Shown in pieces: positions 15,163-23,386 of a DNA stretch of 64,000 bases. The position numbers were made by a program, and so were the translations under genes. Below the pieces are notes generated by a model. The model had not been told where the DNA came from and searched no databases. It saw nothing but the letters and a program-made list of their open reading frames with translations. Numbering within the stretch: position 1 is the stretch's first letter; each line of letters starts with the position of its first letter. The stretch is from Roseicella aerolata (GTDB lineage Bacteria; Pseudomonadota; Alphaproteobacteria; Acetobacterales; Acetobacteraceae): positions 62,001 to 126,000 of the forward strand of contig NZ_JAJAQI010000006.1 of the NCBI RefSeq assembly GCF_020523605.1. Reading direction: 5' to 3'.

Positions 15163-17505
15163 TTACAGGCGCCTGCCGAGTGAGCGCATGATACTCTTGA
15201 TCTGCCTCCGTCGGTCGGCATCATCGGCTGTCGTGCGCAGGTGCCGCTCAATTTCCGGCATGCTGAGGCCCAGCCGTCTCAGCTCAAGCCCGAAGCGGAA
15301 GAAGGCCGCGTTCCGCAGCCCCGCGCCCTTCGGAGTGGTGGCGTAGACCTGCCGCGCGCGGTCAACCTGCGGGTCGATGCCCGACGCAACAATTAGGCTG
15401 CACGCGGTGTCAGCTTCTGCCGAAGCCAGTGGCGGTGGGGCCGGGGACTGTGGCACGGGAGGCGTCGGCAACAGGATAGGCTCCGGCACGTCGAAGAGGC
15501 CGGCCACCGTCGGTCTGGCAATCCATGCTTGCGGATCCAGCTCCTCGCCTGGAAACTCGATGAAGAAGACGTCTGCTCCAGGCTGCCGACACGGTAGGAA
15601 GAAGAGGCTTGACGCAGTCAGTTTCGAGGTGTCGAAGCCGTGGCGCTTGCCCCTCTCGGCGCTGGCGTCGTGGTACCCCGCCTGGCACAACTGATCGAAG
15701 ATCATGCGCTTAACCGCAGCGTCAGCCTCGACCGTCATGGGCTGGCTGGTGGGGATGAACACGCGGTACCTATCGCCCCCGCTGTAGGTGGAGAAGCACG
15801 CCATCCAGAGCCCTGGGAAGATTCCCCGCAAGGCATCGGGCGTGAGATCACCGCCGTCGTTGTCGAGCCAAATGCCGTAGACCTGGGTGATATTGTCCAG
15901 CCCGCGTCGGGTCTCCGCGCCTTTGGTGACCTCGAATAGTGCGGGGCTGATGAGGATATTCTGCTTCTTGCCGCTGACCTCCGTGTTAAGGGCGTGCCGG
16001 AGCTCCTGCATCAGCGCCTGGTTGGACGTGACCTCGTGATGCAGCACGTCGCGGCTGTAAATGCTGGGGATCAACGAGACACAGCTCTTTGCCTCCTGGT
16101 GCAGCGCCGCGAGCTCGCCAAGGACCCTGGCTCGGTTGCGCTCTGCGCGCTTGCGTGCTGCCTCGTCCCGCCAAAGTGCTGGACGGCCGACACGACCGCT
16201 CTTGGTCCTCGGCGTCGGTGCTTTGGCGACAGTCGCACCTAGGAACTGGGACGCTAGGTAGTCCGCGGCCATCCTATCCATGACCACAACGTGCTTGGGG
16301 CGCGTGCAGGAGGGATCGCGCAGGCTGGTGCGCATCACCGCCTGGTAGACCGACTGCAGGTAGTGGGCGCGATCGAGCTCGTCTCGATTGACATCTAGGG
16401 TTTCCAGGCACTTGTACCGGTCGCCGGTGAACTTGAGCGCGCTGAGGAAGACGCAGTTGTCGATGTGGCTATATGCGTTGAGCCCGTGGCAAACCGAGGG
16501 AACCTGAATCCCGCCCGGCAGCGCGTGACCTGCGATATCCTCGCCGTCCAGGTTGGCCACGTAGATGAATTCCTTGCCGGCCATGATCCCACAGGCGTGC
16601 CGCAGCGACGTCTCGAACACGGTGCTGCGGTCGGAAAGCGTGCTGTCGCGGAACCTCTTGCTCCAGTGGTGTTCCCACAGGTACTCGATGGTGAGCTGCG
16701 CACCGTTGTCGTGGCGGTGGTACCGCAATCTATCCTGGATCACCGGATGCGGCTCAAAGACCGCGCCGTGGCAGCGCCACACCATTGCGAGCACGCTCTC
16801 GCGGAACATGGCGCCCATCACCGTCAAGGACGCGAAGCCCCCCAGGGCCGCCGGAAGCATGAGTCCGAACAGCCCGAGAGAGCTCCCCCGTGCCGTGGCT
16901 CGACCGGTCGAGAACTTCTCATAGTTTGCGGTGTGGGCGAGCACCAGCCAGTTCGGGTCCAGGATGCGCGAGGCGGCAGGCGCGAAGATCTCTTGGGATT
17001 CATCGTCCAGCTCATTCTCGGCGATGGCCCGCAGGACCGCCTCCGCACCGTCGCGTGCTCCTATGCGACTGTAGACGTGGTTGCGGCCGTGGAGCTCGAG
17101 GTGCTGGGTGAGGGTGTGATGGCTAACGGGGACTCGTCGGGACAGGTCCTCGACGACGTTGGGGATCTCGTCGACGATGATGTGCCAGGCGGGCCGGTTG
17201 TGCCAGTAGGGCAGGCCGAAGAACGCGGCGTGAGTGACGAAGAGGATTTCGCCCTCGGGATAGGGCCTGTTGAGGTGCGCGATCAGTGCCGCTCGTACGC
17301 GCCTCGGATTGGTGCTGCTGTCCAGCCGCGTGATGAGGAGATCTGGCGCGATCTGAGTGGCTTGAATGTAGCTCTGCTGGATCAAATGCCTAGAGGGCTG
17401 GACAATAGCGACCTTGTCGCCGCGCCTTGCGCGCTCAATCGCGTGCTCGATAGCGCCGTGAGTCTTGCCTGCGCCCGCGAGGGCGTCGACGTAGTAGATG
17501 AGCAT
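15163..17505 (-). CDS. Helicase-primase fusion, probable replication protein of the island
   Basis: About 780 residues from ATG 17505 (AGAAGG 7 bases upstream; ATG 17511 also possible). The N-terminal half is a P-loop helicase-like ATPase: Walker A DALAGAGKT at 7-15, motif Ia IVQPSRHLIQQSY, and Walker B HIIVDEIP with Asp near 111. A basic linker (KSGRVGRP, RDEAARKRAERNR) follows at about 440-470. The C-terminal third looks like an archaeo-eukaryotic-type primase: YGIWLDNDGGDL (acidic pair near 547), STYSGGDRYRVFIPTS, and HGFDTSKLTASSLFFLPCR, a common order for this fold. Such fusions replicate plasmids and integrative elements after excision. Both parts are by-eye motif matches; the helicase superfamily is uncertain. 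Confidence 0.65.
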   Translation of the reverse strand: MLIYYVDALAGAGKTHGAIEHAIERARRGDKVAIVQPSRHLIQQSYIQATQIAPDLLITRLDSSTNPRRVRAALIAHLNRPYPEGEILFVTHAAFFGLPYWHNRPAWHIIVDEIPNVVEDLSRRVPVSHHTLTQHLELHGRNHVYSRIGARDGAEAVLRAIAENELDDESQEIFAPAASRILDPNWLVLAHTANYEKFSTGRATARGSSLGLFGLMLPAALGGFASLTVMGAMFRESVLAMVWRCHGAVFEPHPVIQDRLRYHRHDNGAQLTIEYLWEHHWSKRFRDSTLSDRSTVFETSLRHACGIMAGKEFIYVANLDGEDIAGHALPGGIQVPSVCHGLNAYSHIDNCVFLSALKFTGDRYKCLETLDVNRDELDRAHYLQSVYQAVMRTSLRDPSCTRPKHVVVMDRMAADYLASQFLGATVAKAPTPRTKSGRVGRPALWRDEAARKRAERNRARVLGELAALHQEAKSCVSLIPSIYSRDVLHHEVTSNQALMQELRHALNTEVSGKKQNILISPALFEVTKGAETRRGLDNITQVYGIWLDNDGGDLTPDALRGIFPGLWMACFSTYSGGDRYRVFIPTSQPMTVEADAAVKRMIFDQLCQAGYHDASAERGKRHGFDTSKLTASSLFFLPCRQPGADVFFIEFPGEELDPQAWIARPTVAGLFDVPEPILLPTPPVPQSPAPPPLASAEADTACSLIVASGIDPQVDRARQVYATTPKGAGLRNAAFFRFGLELRRLGLSMPEIERHLRTTADDADRRRQIKSIMRSLGRRL

Positions 17506-18111
17506 TGGCATGCCTTCTTGTTTTTGGTTCCTCGGTTGTCCCCGCGCTTGGCGACGCGTCCACTCGGCGGAAGATTGTGAGAGGAGCAAACAAGAAAGCT
17601 CACCGCCAAGTGAAAGAGGAACGAGCCCCTCTCACACATGTATTTATGACGGTAGATCCGAGATCAGGCCGGTCCAGCCATGTGCGAAGAAGTTGGCTGC
17701 CATGCCGATTTTGTAATGCCAGTCAGGTTCTGCAACCTAGCTTTGTCTCCTAGTTCTATCTCGCGTACGGAAACTCTTAAATTATTATAGTATTTCCGTA
17801 CTCATCGACGGGCATACTCAAGGACAACGAGGGCACTGGCCGGCAGCCAGCCCATGCGCAATGACTCCTGGCCGGCTTCGGTGTTCGCTGCAGACGCGCC
17901 GAGCGGCGCAGCACTCAGTCGGTCCCTCGCACTACGAGATGGCCGGAATCTCCTGCTACCAGGACATTGGAACCCTCCAAGCGTGACTGAAAGACGATGA
18001 ACAAGCCAGACCAGAGCTAAGAGACATCGTCAGCATAACAAGCACCCATCTTATAGATCAGCTACATGGCTCCCGCATGGCCGTCGAAATACCGACAATC
18101 ACGGCTACATT
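17506..18111. promoter_or_regulatory. Gap of 606 bases with inverted repeats; probable control region of the helicase-primase gene
   Basis: No convincing gene. Two long-armed inverted repeats are present: TGTGAGAGG (17576-17584) with CCTCTCACA (17628-17636), and GTACGGAAA (17765-17773) with TTTCCGTAC (17793-17801). The second encloses a very AT-rich core (CTTAAATTATTATAG) that could hold a -10 element or be a melting region. These may be operators or an origin-like region beside a replication gene. The rest (17802-18111) shows nothing. Confidence 0.45.
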
Positions 18112-19716
18112 TCACGCGACATCACGCACCCTCCGCCTTCTGCCACCTCTCGGCACGGCGCCGTCGTCGGGCTCCAGTTCCTCGCATATCTGGGCGTAGT
18201 CCATGCCTCGGCTGATCACGCAGGGGAGCAGCACCTCCAGCACGGCACCGCCGCCGAGCGGCGTCCTGAGCGCCACGCCCGCGTCCGCGACCTCCACGTC
18301 GACGAAGCTGCCGTCTGCCTGGATGTCGCGCGGCTCGAGCGCGCGGCACACGGCCTCCAGGTCCCTGACGGAGAGCCATCGCTCGGGTGCGATCTTCCCC
18401 CCGGCGTGCAGGCGGAAGAGTGAAACTTCGTGATTGGGTTCCTCCTCCACCGTGACCGCTACAGCACTGCCTACGGGGATGAGGCCTAGGCGCTCCGGCA
18501 TGGGCCGAGCCTGCCTGCGGGAGAGATTGCGCTTCGCTACGCGGCCTCGGACCCCCTCGATCCAGCGCAGGTAGCCCGTCATCGCGTCGACGGTCAGCGT
18601 AAGGTGCTTGGAGTGGCGCATCGGCCTGGCCGCCGTGCGGAGCGGTGGCGCGCGATCGCTCGGTTCCAATGGCCGCAGCGGCACCGAGCACCTCGCCGAG
18701 TTCAGGTGGCAGGCGCCTTGCCCATTGTCCGGTCCTTCGATGCTCCACTCGTCCACGCCGGGAAAGGCTCGCACGAACCGCCTAGCGCCCGCCGCGTCGA
18801 GGAGGTACCGACCATTCGGCCCAATGCCCGCGGCGTGGTGCGGGACAGTGACCCGCGCGAACGGGAAGGTATGTGCCGCGCAAACTGACGAGACCCGGCA
18901 GATCGGCGCGCCGTCGTCCATGGCGTTCTCCACTAGTATTAGGCGCTCGTTCTTCTGCACCTCGTCTCCCGTCAGGGCGCTCACCAGACCGACGGCTTCG
19001 TGCAGCCGGGACAGCGGCCTGGCCACGAGCGCCTGCTGCCTCGCCTTCTCGGGCGGCCCAAATTCGAGAAGCACGGGCTCGAGCTTTTGTTCGTTCTGCT
19101 CGAGCACGGCGACAATCACGGCTTGGCCATCCGCGATGCGTACGAGCGCGGTGGCGTACCCGTCGATGAATCTCCGGCCACCGATGAGTTTCACCCGCGA
19201 CGACATCGCCATCCTGTCGAGGTTATCGCGCGCGAGCGCCAGCCTGTGCCGCCTCGCGTCCTCCCTGACCTCGTGCGCCCCGGGATTGTAGTAGAGTCGG
19301 GCTTCCCCGTATCGACCAGCGATGCCACCCCCGTGGCCGAGCCACTCCACGAAGCCCATGGTCGCTGGCTTCGTGTCGTGGGCCAGCCTCAAAACGGAGC
19401 TGTACTGCGAGACACTCGCCTTGCTGATGTTCGGAAACGCCAGCCTTACGAGGCCATTGTATGGGTTAGCCTCGGTCACTTTGTTCCAAGGAAGCTTTCT
19501 CGACTGCAGGAATGCCTCGAGCAGCTGCGGCTCGGTCCGGAGCCGCTCTCCGAAGTCGAAGAGGGCCTCCAAGGCTCGGCCCAGGCTATGCCGCGCCACC
19601 TCGTCGTGACCCGACGCCTCGGTGGCAGCGGCGGCGACGGCCGCAAACTCGCGCTCGACTGCGCGCATCTGCACATCAGCGGCGCTCCGGCGGCTGCGTC
19701 GCCTGGCGTGGCGCAT
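18112..19716 (-). CDS. Unknown island protein, 534 aa
   Basis: ATG 19716 with GGGAGG about 10 bases upstream. The first 20 residues are Arg-rich (MRHARRRSRRSAADVQ). Residues about 80-135 (PWNKVTEANPYNGLVRLAFP, ISKASVSQYSSVLRLAHDT) read as a helical DNA-binding-type module, like those on plasmids that score as replication or partition accessories. The rest is beta-rich with scattered basic clusters and ends GGRRRRVRDVA. No catalytic motif, membrane segment or known domain was found. It is divergent from the TGT-like gene and the 97-base gap between them holds a 21-bp operator-like palindrome, so the two are probably co-regulated and it could be the regulator. Confidence 0.6.
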   Translation of the reverse strand: MRHARRRSRRSAADVQMRAVEREFAAVAAAATEASGHDEVARHSLGRALEALFDFGERLRTEPQLLEAFLQSRKLPWNKVTEANPYNGLVRLAFPNISKASVSQYSSVLRLAHDTKPATMGFVEWLGHGGGIAGRYGEARLYYNPGAHEVREDARRHRLALARDNLDRMAMSSRVKLIGGRRFIDGYATALVRIADGQAVIVAVLEQNEQKLEPVLLEFGPPEKARQQALVARPLSRLHEAVGLVSALTGDEVQKNERLILVENAMDDGAPICRVSSVCAAHTFPFARVTVPHHAAGIGPNGRYLLDAAGARRFVRAFPGVDEWSIEGPDNGQGACHLNSARCSVPLRPLEPSDRAPPLRTAARPMRHSKHLTLTVDAMTGYLRWIEGVRGRVAKRNLSRRQARPMPERLGLIPVGSAVAVTVEEEPNHEVSLFRLHAGGKIAPERWLSVRDLEAVCRALEPRDIQADGSFVDVEVADAGVALRTPLGGGAVLEVLLPCVISRGMDYAQICEELEPDDGAVPRGGRRRRVRDVA

Positions 19717-19747
19717 GGCCTCGTGTCCTCCCGCCCGTAGCGCATGG

Positions 19748-19768
19748 AAAGTTTAGGGCCTAAACTTT
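19748..19768. promoter_or_regulatory. Operator-like 21-bp inverted repeat (KorA-site-like)
   Basis: AAAGTTTAGG-G-CCTAAACTTT is a perfect 10-bp inverted repeat with a single central base, placed between the divergent starts at 19716 and 19814. The half-site GTTTAG/CTAAAC equals the half-site of the IncP KorA operator (GTTTAGCTAAAC), here with three bases between the halves. It is a probable binding site for a dimeric repressor controlling both genes. Confidence 0.65.
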
Positions 19769-19813
19769 AAGCCGGTTCGCCGCGTCGTCAACGCGGCGCC
19801 GGGGATCTCAAGG

Positions 19814-21235
19814 ATGATGCGGGCCACGGATGCCGGGCTGCCGACGTTGCCGGCGACCCTTTACCTGCCGGCGGTGAGCAGCACCTACGCCGAATTCGTG
19901 CTGGCCGGCGCGTTCCGGCGGCAACTACCCGTGCGGGTGCAGCAGCTGAACTTCCTGGCCTCCCCCGTGGCGGCGCTGCACAGTCATGGCGGCGACGTGC
20001 CGCACTCCAGCGGTCCGCTCTTCAGTTACCCCTACGCCCTATACAGCGCGGGTCAGGGCGCCAAGACGGCCGCAGCGGCGGCCAAGCCCAACATCTTCGA
20101 TCATCGGGACCGAACCCGAACCTTCGTGGTGGCCGACAGCATCGGCCATCAGATTGAGAAGGGCACGGTGCCCTTTGAGGGAGTGGCAACGCTTGACCGG
20201 GTGCTGCGGTGGGAAGAGAGGACCGGCGACCTCCGCATGGTGCTCGACTTCGCCGTGGGCGGAATATCGAAGGGCTTGGCCCGGCGACACGTGAGGCGCT
20301 TGCTGGACGAGGGCCAGGACCTCCATGCCATGTGCGCCGAAAACGGCCAGGGGCTCGACTTCAATGCCTGCCTCAAGCAGACAATGATCAACAACGACTA
20401 CTTCCTGGAGAACGCGGTCGAGCCAGAAAGCCTGCTGCAGGTGATCCAGGGGCGCAACGACGGGGAGAGCGGCACCTGGTATCGCACCATGAGACGGCAC
20501 TACCCCTTCCGGGATTGGGCCATCCCCGGCAATCACGCGGCTAGCCTAGGCCTGCTGCTGCGGCGGCTGATCGACATGCGCGACGACGGCATCTTAGGCG
20601 AGATGCGGTGGCTTCATGTGCTAGGCGAGGCGAAGCTGCCGCTCGTGTGCCTCTACTCGACTATCCAGGAATGCGTCCGGCAGCACGGCAACCCGGAGTT
20701 CCAGCTCAGCTACGACAGCGCCGCTCCATTCCGAATGGGTGCCAAGTTGCAGGCATGCACCGGCCAGACGCTGGACGCACACGGCTGGGCCCTGCACGCG
20801 GTGAACGTCGCCAAAGTCGGCCGCATTGGTGATCCCACGTCGCTCAACGACTTCTGTGTTACCCGCCTGCCTCGAAGCCGGAGAGTGGGTGTGCTGCGCC
20901 GGCGCTTCCGGGCACGAACGCAGATCGGAGAGCGGATCGCGGTGGGAGACCTCTGCGTCGGCAGTGGAGGCTCCTCTGACCTCGACGGCGACAGCATCTA
21001 CCTCCTCATGAACCACAACCTCGAGGCCTTCGTGCAGGCGCACGCGCGTGCCCAGGCGGCTTTCGCCAACGAGGAGTACGCTGCCTTCCCCGAAGGCTTG
21101 CTCCTCGCACGCCGACTAATCGAGATGGTGTTCGAGGCACCAACTCCGCGGCACCTAAGGAACATGGGACTCCGAGTGTCGGAACCACTGGAGCTGATCG
21201 GCCAGTGCGAAGCCCACCTGGATCGGTTCTCGTAG
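19814..21235 (+). CDS. TGT-fold protein, DpdA-like (putative DNA 7-deazaguanine transglycosylase)
   Basis: 473 residues (ATG 19814 or 19817). It aligns by eye with tRNA-guanine transglycosylase landmarks in order: FVVADSIGHQ (Asp108, matching the general acid in TDSGGYQ), MVLDFA (Asp145), VIQGR (Gln212-Gly213, as in VQG), DWAIPGNHA (as in GYAVGG), WLHVLG (as in HYLMG), and LSYDSAAPF (Asp301, the expected nucleophile). Near the end YLLMNHNLEAFVQAHAR matches the TGT segment LMTEHNIAFYQQL. The CxCxxC zinc set of tRNA enzymes is absent. DpdA proteins share this fold and exchange guanine in DNA for preQ0. Island location, loss of the zinc site and the helicase cluster downstream favour a DNA over a tRNA substrate; that is inference. 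No queC/D/E is nearby. Confidence 0.7.
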   Translation: MMRATDAGLPTLPATLYLPAVSSTYAEFVLAGAFRRQLPVRVQQLNFLASPVAALHSHGGDVPHSSGPLFSYPYALYSAGQGAKTAAAAAKPNIFDHRDRTRTFVVADSIGHQIEKGTVPFEGVATLDRVLRWEERTGDLRMVLDFAVGGISKGLARRHVRRLLDEGQDLHAMCAENGQGLDFNACLKQTMINNDYFLENAVEPESLLQVIQGRNDGESGTWYRTMRRHYPFRDWAIPGNHAASLGLLLRRLIDMRDDGILGEMRWLHVLGEAKLPLVCLYSTIQECVRQHGNPEFQLSYDSAAPFRMGAKLQACTGQTLDAHGWALHAVNVAKVGRIGDPTSLNDFCVTRLPRSRRVGVLRRRFRARTQIGERIAVGDLCVGSGGSSDLDGDSIYLLMNHNLEAFVQAHARAQAAFANEEYAAFPEGLLLARRLIEMVFEAPTPRHLRNMGLRVSEPLELIGQCEAHLDRFS

Positions 21236-21374
21236 CCGAGCCGACAGAAGCTCACTCCCAAAGCCGGCGCGCATCCGCCACGGACAACTCCTCGTCCGGC
21301 CGGACTGAAACGTCTTGCTTCGATCCGCGTCCGGCACAATCGTTAACTGGTGCTGACCGATAGGAGCCCGGCGG

Positions 21375-22007
21375 ATGGCCCACACTGATTCCATCGACAA
21401 GATCGTCACGGTGTACCTCGCTGGCCTGTGCAGGACGCCGTTCACCTACCGGGAGAGTGTGTTCGAGCCTCGCCCGGTTGTCGTCTCGCCGCTGCTACTG
21501 CGGGGGTTCACCTGCCCCTCGGGCTGCGGTGCGTGCTGCGCAAAGTACACGATGGATTACCTGCCGGGCGAGGCCCGACCGGGGCAGGAGGAGGCACGCA
21601 CCATCGTGGTCAACGGACGACCCATCGACGTCTTCTCCGACCTGCAGGCGGACGTCGCCGGCAACCGGTGCCGGAACCTGGACACGACAACTGGGCGCTG
21701 CGGCATCTACGAGCGACGAGCCTTCTCCTGCGACTTCGAGCTTATCCGTGTGCTCCACTTTGCCGACAAGGTGTTGCTCACGCAGAAGCTGTACGGCCGC
21801 GGCTGGGCCATGCGCCGGGTAGACGGCGGCCAGGGTGCGCAATGCGAAATGCAGCCGCCCAATCCGCACACCGTCGCCGATGTCGACCGGAAGCTGCGCC
21901 GCCTCCAGGAGTGGGCCGACCACTTCGGCGTCAAGACCTGCGTGCCGGCTATCCTCGAGTGGGTGCGCCTCGGCGAGCATGGCCGAGCTTTGCTCGTCCC
22001 GATCTGA
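21375..22007 (+). CDS. YkgJ-type cysteine cluster protein
   Basis: 210 residues; ATG 21375 has AGGAG 8 bases upstream. It carries the YkgJ signature CPSGCGACC (Cys47, 51, 54, 55; pattern CxxxCxxCC), then Cys99, Cys109 and Cys119 in NRCRNLDTTTGRCGIYERR and FSCDF. YkgJ proteins are thought to chelate zinc or iron-sulfur; their reactions are mostly unknown. There is no signal peptide. It follows the TGT-like gene on the same strand after 139 bases, so the two are likely expressed together. A redox or metal-dependent step in base modification is a speculative role. Confidence 0.75.
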   Translation: MAHTDSIDKIVTVYLAGLCRTPFTYRESVFEPRPVVVSPLLLRGFTCPSGCGACCAKYTMDYLPGEARPGQEEARTIVVNGRPIDVFSDLQADVAGNRCRNLDTTTGRCGIYERRAFSCDFELIRVLHFADKVLLTQKLYGRGWAMRRVDGGQGAQCEMQPPNPHTVADVDRKLRRLQEWADHFGVKTCVPAILEWVRLGEHGRALLVPI

Positions 22008-22114
22008 TTGTGCCCGGGCGCTGAGCGCCTGGAGAACATTCGAGAAGACCGCACCGACTGCCAGATAACCCACCTGCTCGCGGTCCGACGAGAAGTTTGA
22101 ATGCCGGAGGGCAC

Positions 22115-22606
22115 ATGCCGAAGAGCAAGACCAGGGCGCCAAGGCGGAAGGCGGTGAACGCAAAGTACAAGCGATTGACCCGCATTACCGAGAGCTATTT
22201 CGCCGCAATGGAGCGCGTCCCCATAGGGAGCCCGGACCGTCGTCCCGAGCACGATACGCGGCAAGAGCGCTTGTCGGCAAAACTGAACGGACTTTTGGTG
22301 CGGCTCGCAACGGCGCTGAGGCTGCTTGACCCCGCCTTGCTTACTGGGCGCGACAAGTTCGTCCTCGCGTTTGTAGCACTCCAAGACCAGGTCGCCGCTT
22401 TCGACTGGTCGAAGGTCACACCGGCGACCTTCCCCGCTTTCGCCACTCGCTTCGAGCAATACGAAGGGGTGTTCCTTGACGTGGTAAGCGGCCGCACGCG
22501 AATGGAATTGGCGTTGCTCCAGCTCGACGCGGCGGACGTCGGCTTCCGGCGAGCTGCGCGGGCGTATGTCGACCGCAAGGCTGCCGAATCCAGAGCGCGA
22601 CGATAG
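22115..22606 (+). CDS. Hypothetical basic protein, 163 aa
   Basis: ATG 22115 is preceded by GGAGG at 22105-22109. The N-terminus is strongly basic (MPKSKTRAPRRKAVNAKYKR), the body helical, and the C-terminus again basic (YVDRKAAESRARR), which suggests nucleic-acid contact. No known domain. It is third in line after the TGT-like and YkgJ-like genes and may be part of the same transcription unit. Confidence 0.55.
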   Translation: MPKSKTRAPRRKAVNAKYKRLTRITESYFAAMERVPIGSPDRRPEHDTRQERLSAKLNGLLVRLATALRLLDPALLTGRDKFVLAFVALQDQVAAFDWSKVTPATFPAFATRFEQYEGVFLDVVSGRTRMELALLQLDAADVGFRRAARAYVDRKAAESRARR

Positions 22607-22689
22607 TGGTATGCCTGCCCAGTGGCAGCCAGGTCGATGCTGGTAGCCTCACCTCACCGGACTCCGCCGAACCTTGCGCACCACGGCGT

Positions 22690-23277
22690 TTAGGCCGATG
22701 CTTCAGTTGTAGCCGACGCGGTGTGACGCGCGACAGCAAGCAAACGGCTCACTGTGGCCGGATCGACAGCGAACAACCTAGCCACCTCTGCGGCCGTCTT
22801 CTGGCCGCTCTCGACCAGCCGCACCACCATGGCCCGCTGCTCGCTGTTGAGCTTCGGCCGCCGGCCACCCTTCCGGCCCAGGGCCGCGGCAGCGGCAAGA
22901 CCGGCGCGTGTCCTCTCCCTAATCATGGCCCGCTCAAATTCGGCAAACGCACCGAGAAGCTGCGTGAGCATGCGGCCGGCAGCGGTGGTCGTGTCGATGC
23001 GCTCTGTGAGTGAATGGAAGCCAGCGCCGGTGGATTCGATCCGCTCAAGGAGGAGGATCAAGTCCTTCAATGAACGACTTAAGCGGTCCAATTTCCAGAC
23101 GACGACAACGTCGCCGGGACGGAGTTGGTCGAGTAGGCGGTGGAGTTCCGGCCGGTTCCACCTGCCACCGGACGCGCGCTCGGTGAAGATGCGGTGCGCG
23201 CCGGCAGCCTTGAGCGCGGTCACTTGCGCTGCAGCGTCTTGGTCATCGGTCGAGACGCGTGCGTACCCCAGCTGCAT
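22690..23277 (-). CDS. Serine recombinase (Tn3-type resolvase/invertase)
   Basis: 195 residues from the second possible ATG (23277); a start at 23283 adds two. The catalytic domain shows YARVSTDDQD with Ser9, a conserved VVWKLDRLSRSLKDL and the regulatory motif LLGAFAEFERAMIRERT. The C-terminal DNA-binding domain has the helix-turn-helix TAAEVARLFAVDPATVSRLL. Length and order fit resolvases and invertases of the Tn3/Hin type. No partner transposase lies next to it; it may resolve dimers of the island or be left from another element. Repeated nonamers upstream may be its site. Confidence 0.92.
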   Translation of the reverse strand: MQLGYARVSTDDQDAAAQVTALKAAGAHRIFTERASGGRWNRPELHRLLDQLRPGDVVVVWKLDRLSRSLKDLILLLERIESTGAGFHSLTERIDTTTAAGRMLTQLLGAFAEFERAMIRERTRAGLAAAAALGRKGGRRPKLNSEQRAMVVRLVESGQKTAAEVARLFAVDPATVSRLLAVARHTASATTEASA

Positions 23278-23316
23278 GTGCAAATCCGTTGCATTTTGAG
23301 CTCATATTGCAATTAA

Positions 23317-23386
23317 TCTGCGCAACTTGCGACCGCGCAGGGCAGCTGAGCTACACTCAGCGTTGCGCAGACGTGCATCTGCGCAA
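23317..23386. promoter_or_regulatory. Possible res/operator site of the resolvase
   Basis: Three copies of TCTGCGCAA occur upstream of the resolvase start: 23317-23325, and an inverted pair TTGCGCAGA (23363-23371) and TCTGCGCAA (23378-23386) separated by 6 bases. Inverted half-sites next to a serine recombinase gene are the usual layout of its binding site. Confidence 0.55.

Noticed and set aside
19814-21235. Ordinary tRNA-guanine transglycosylase (Tgt)
   Set aside because: The CxCxxC zinc set and the classical TDSGGYQ and VLPTR motifs are altered, and the gene is on a mobile island without other queuosine genes.
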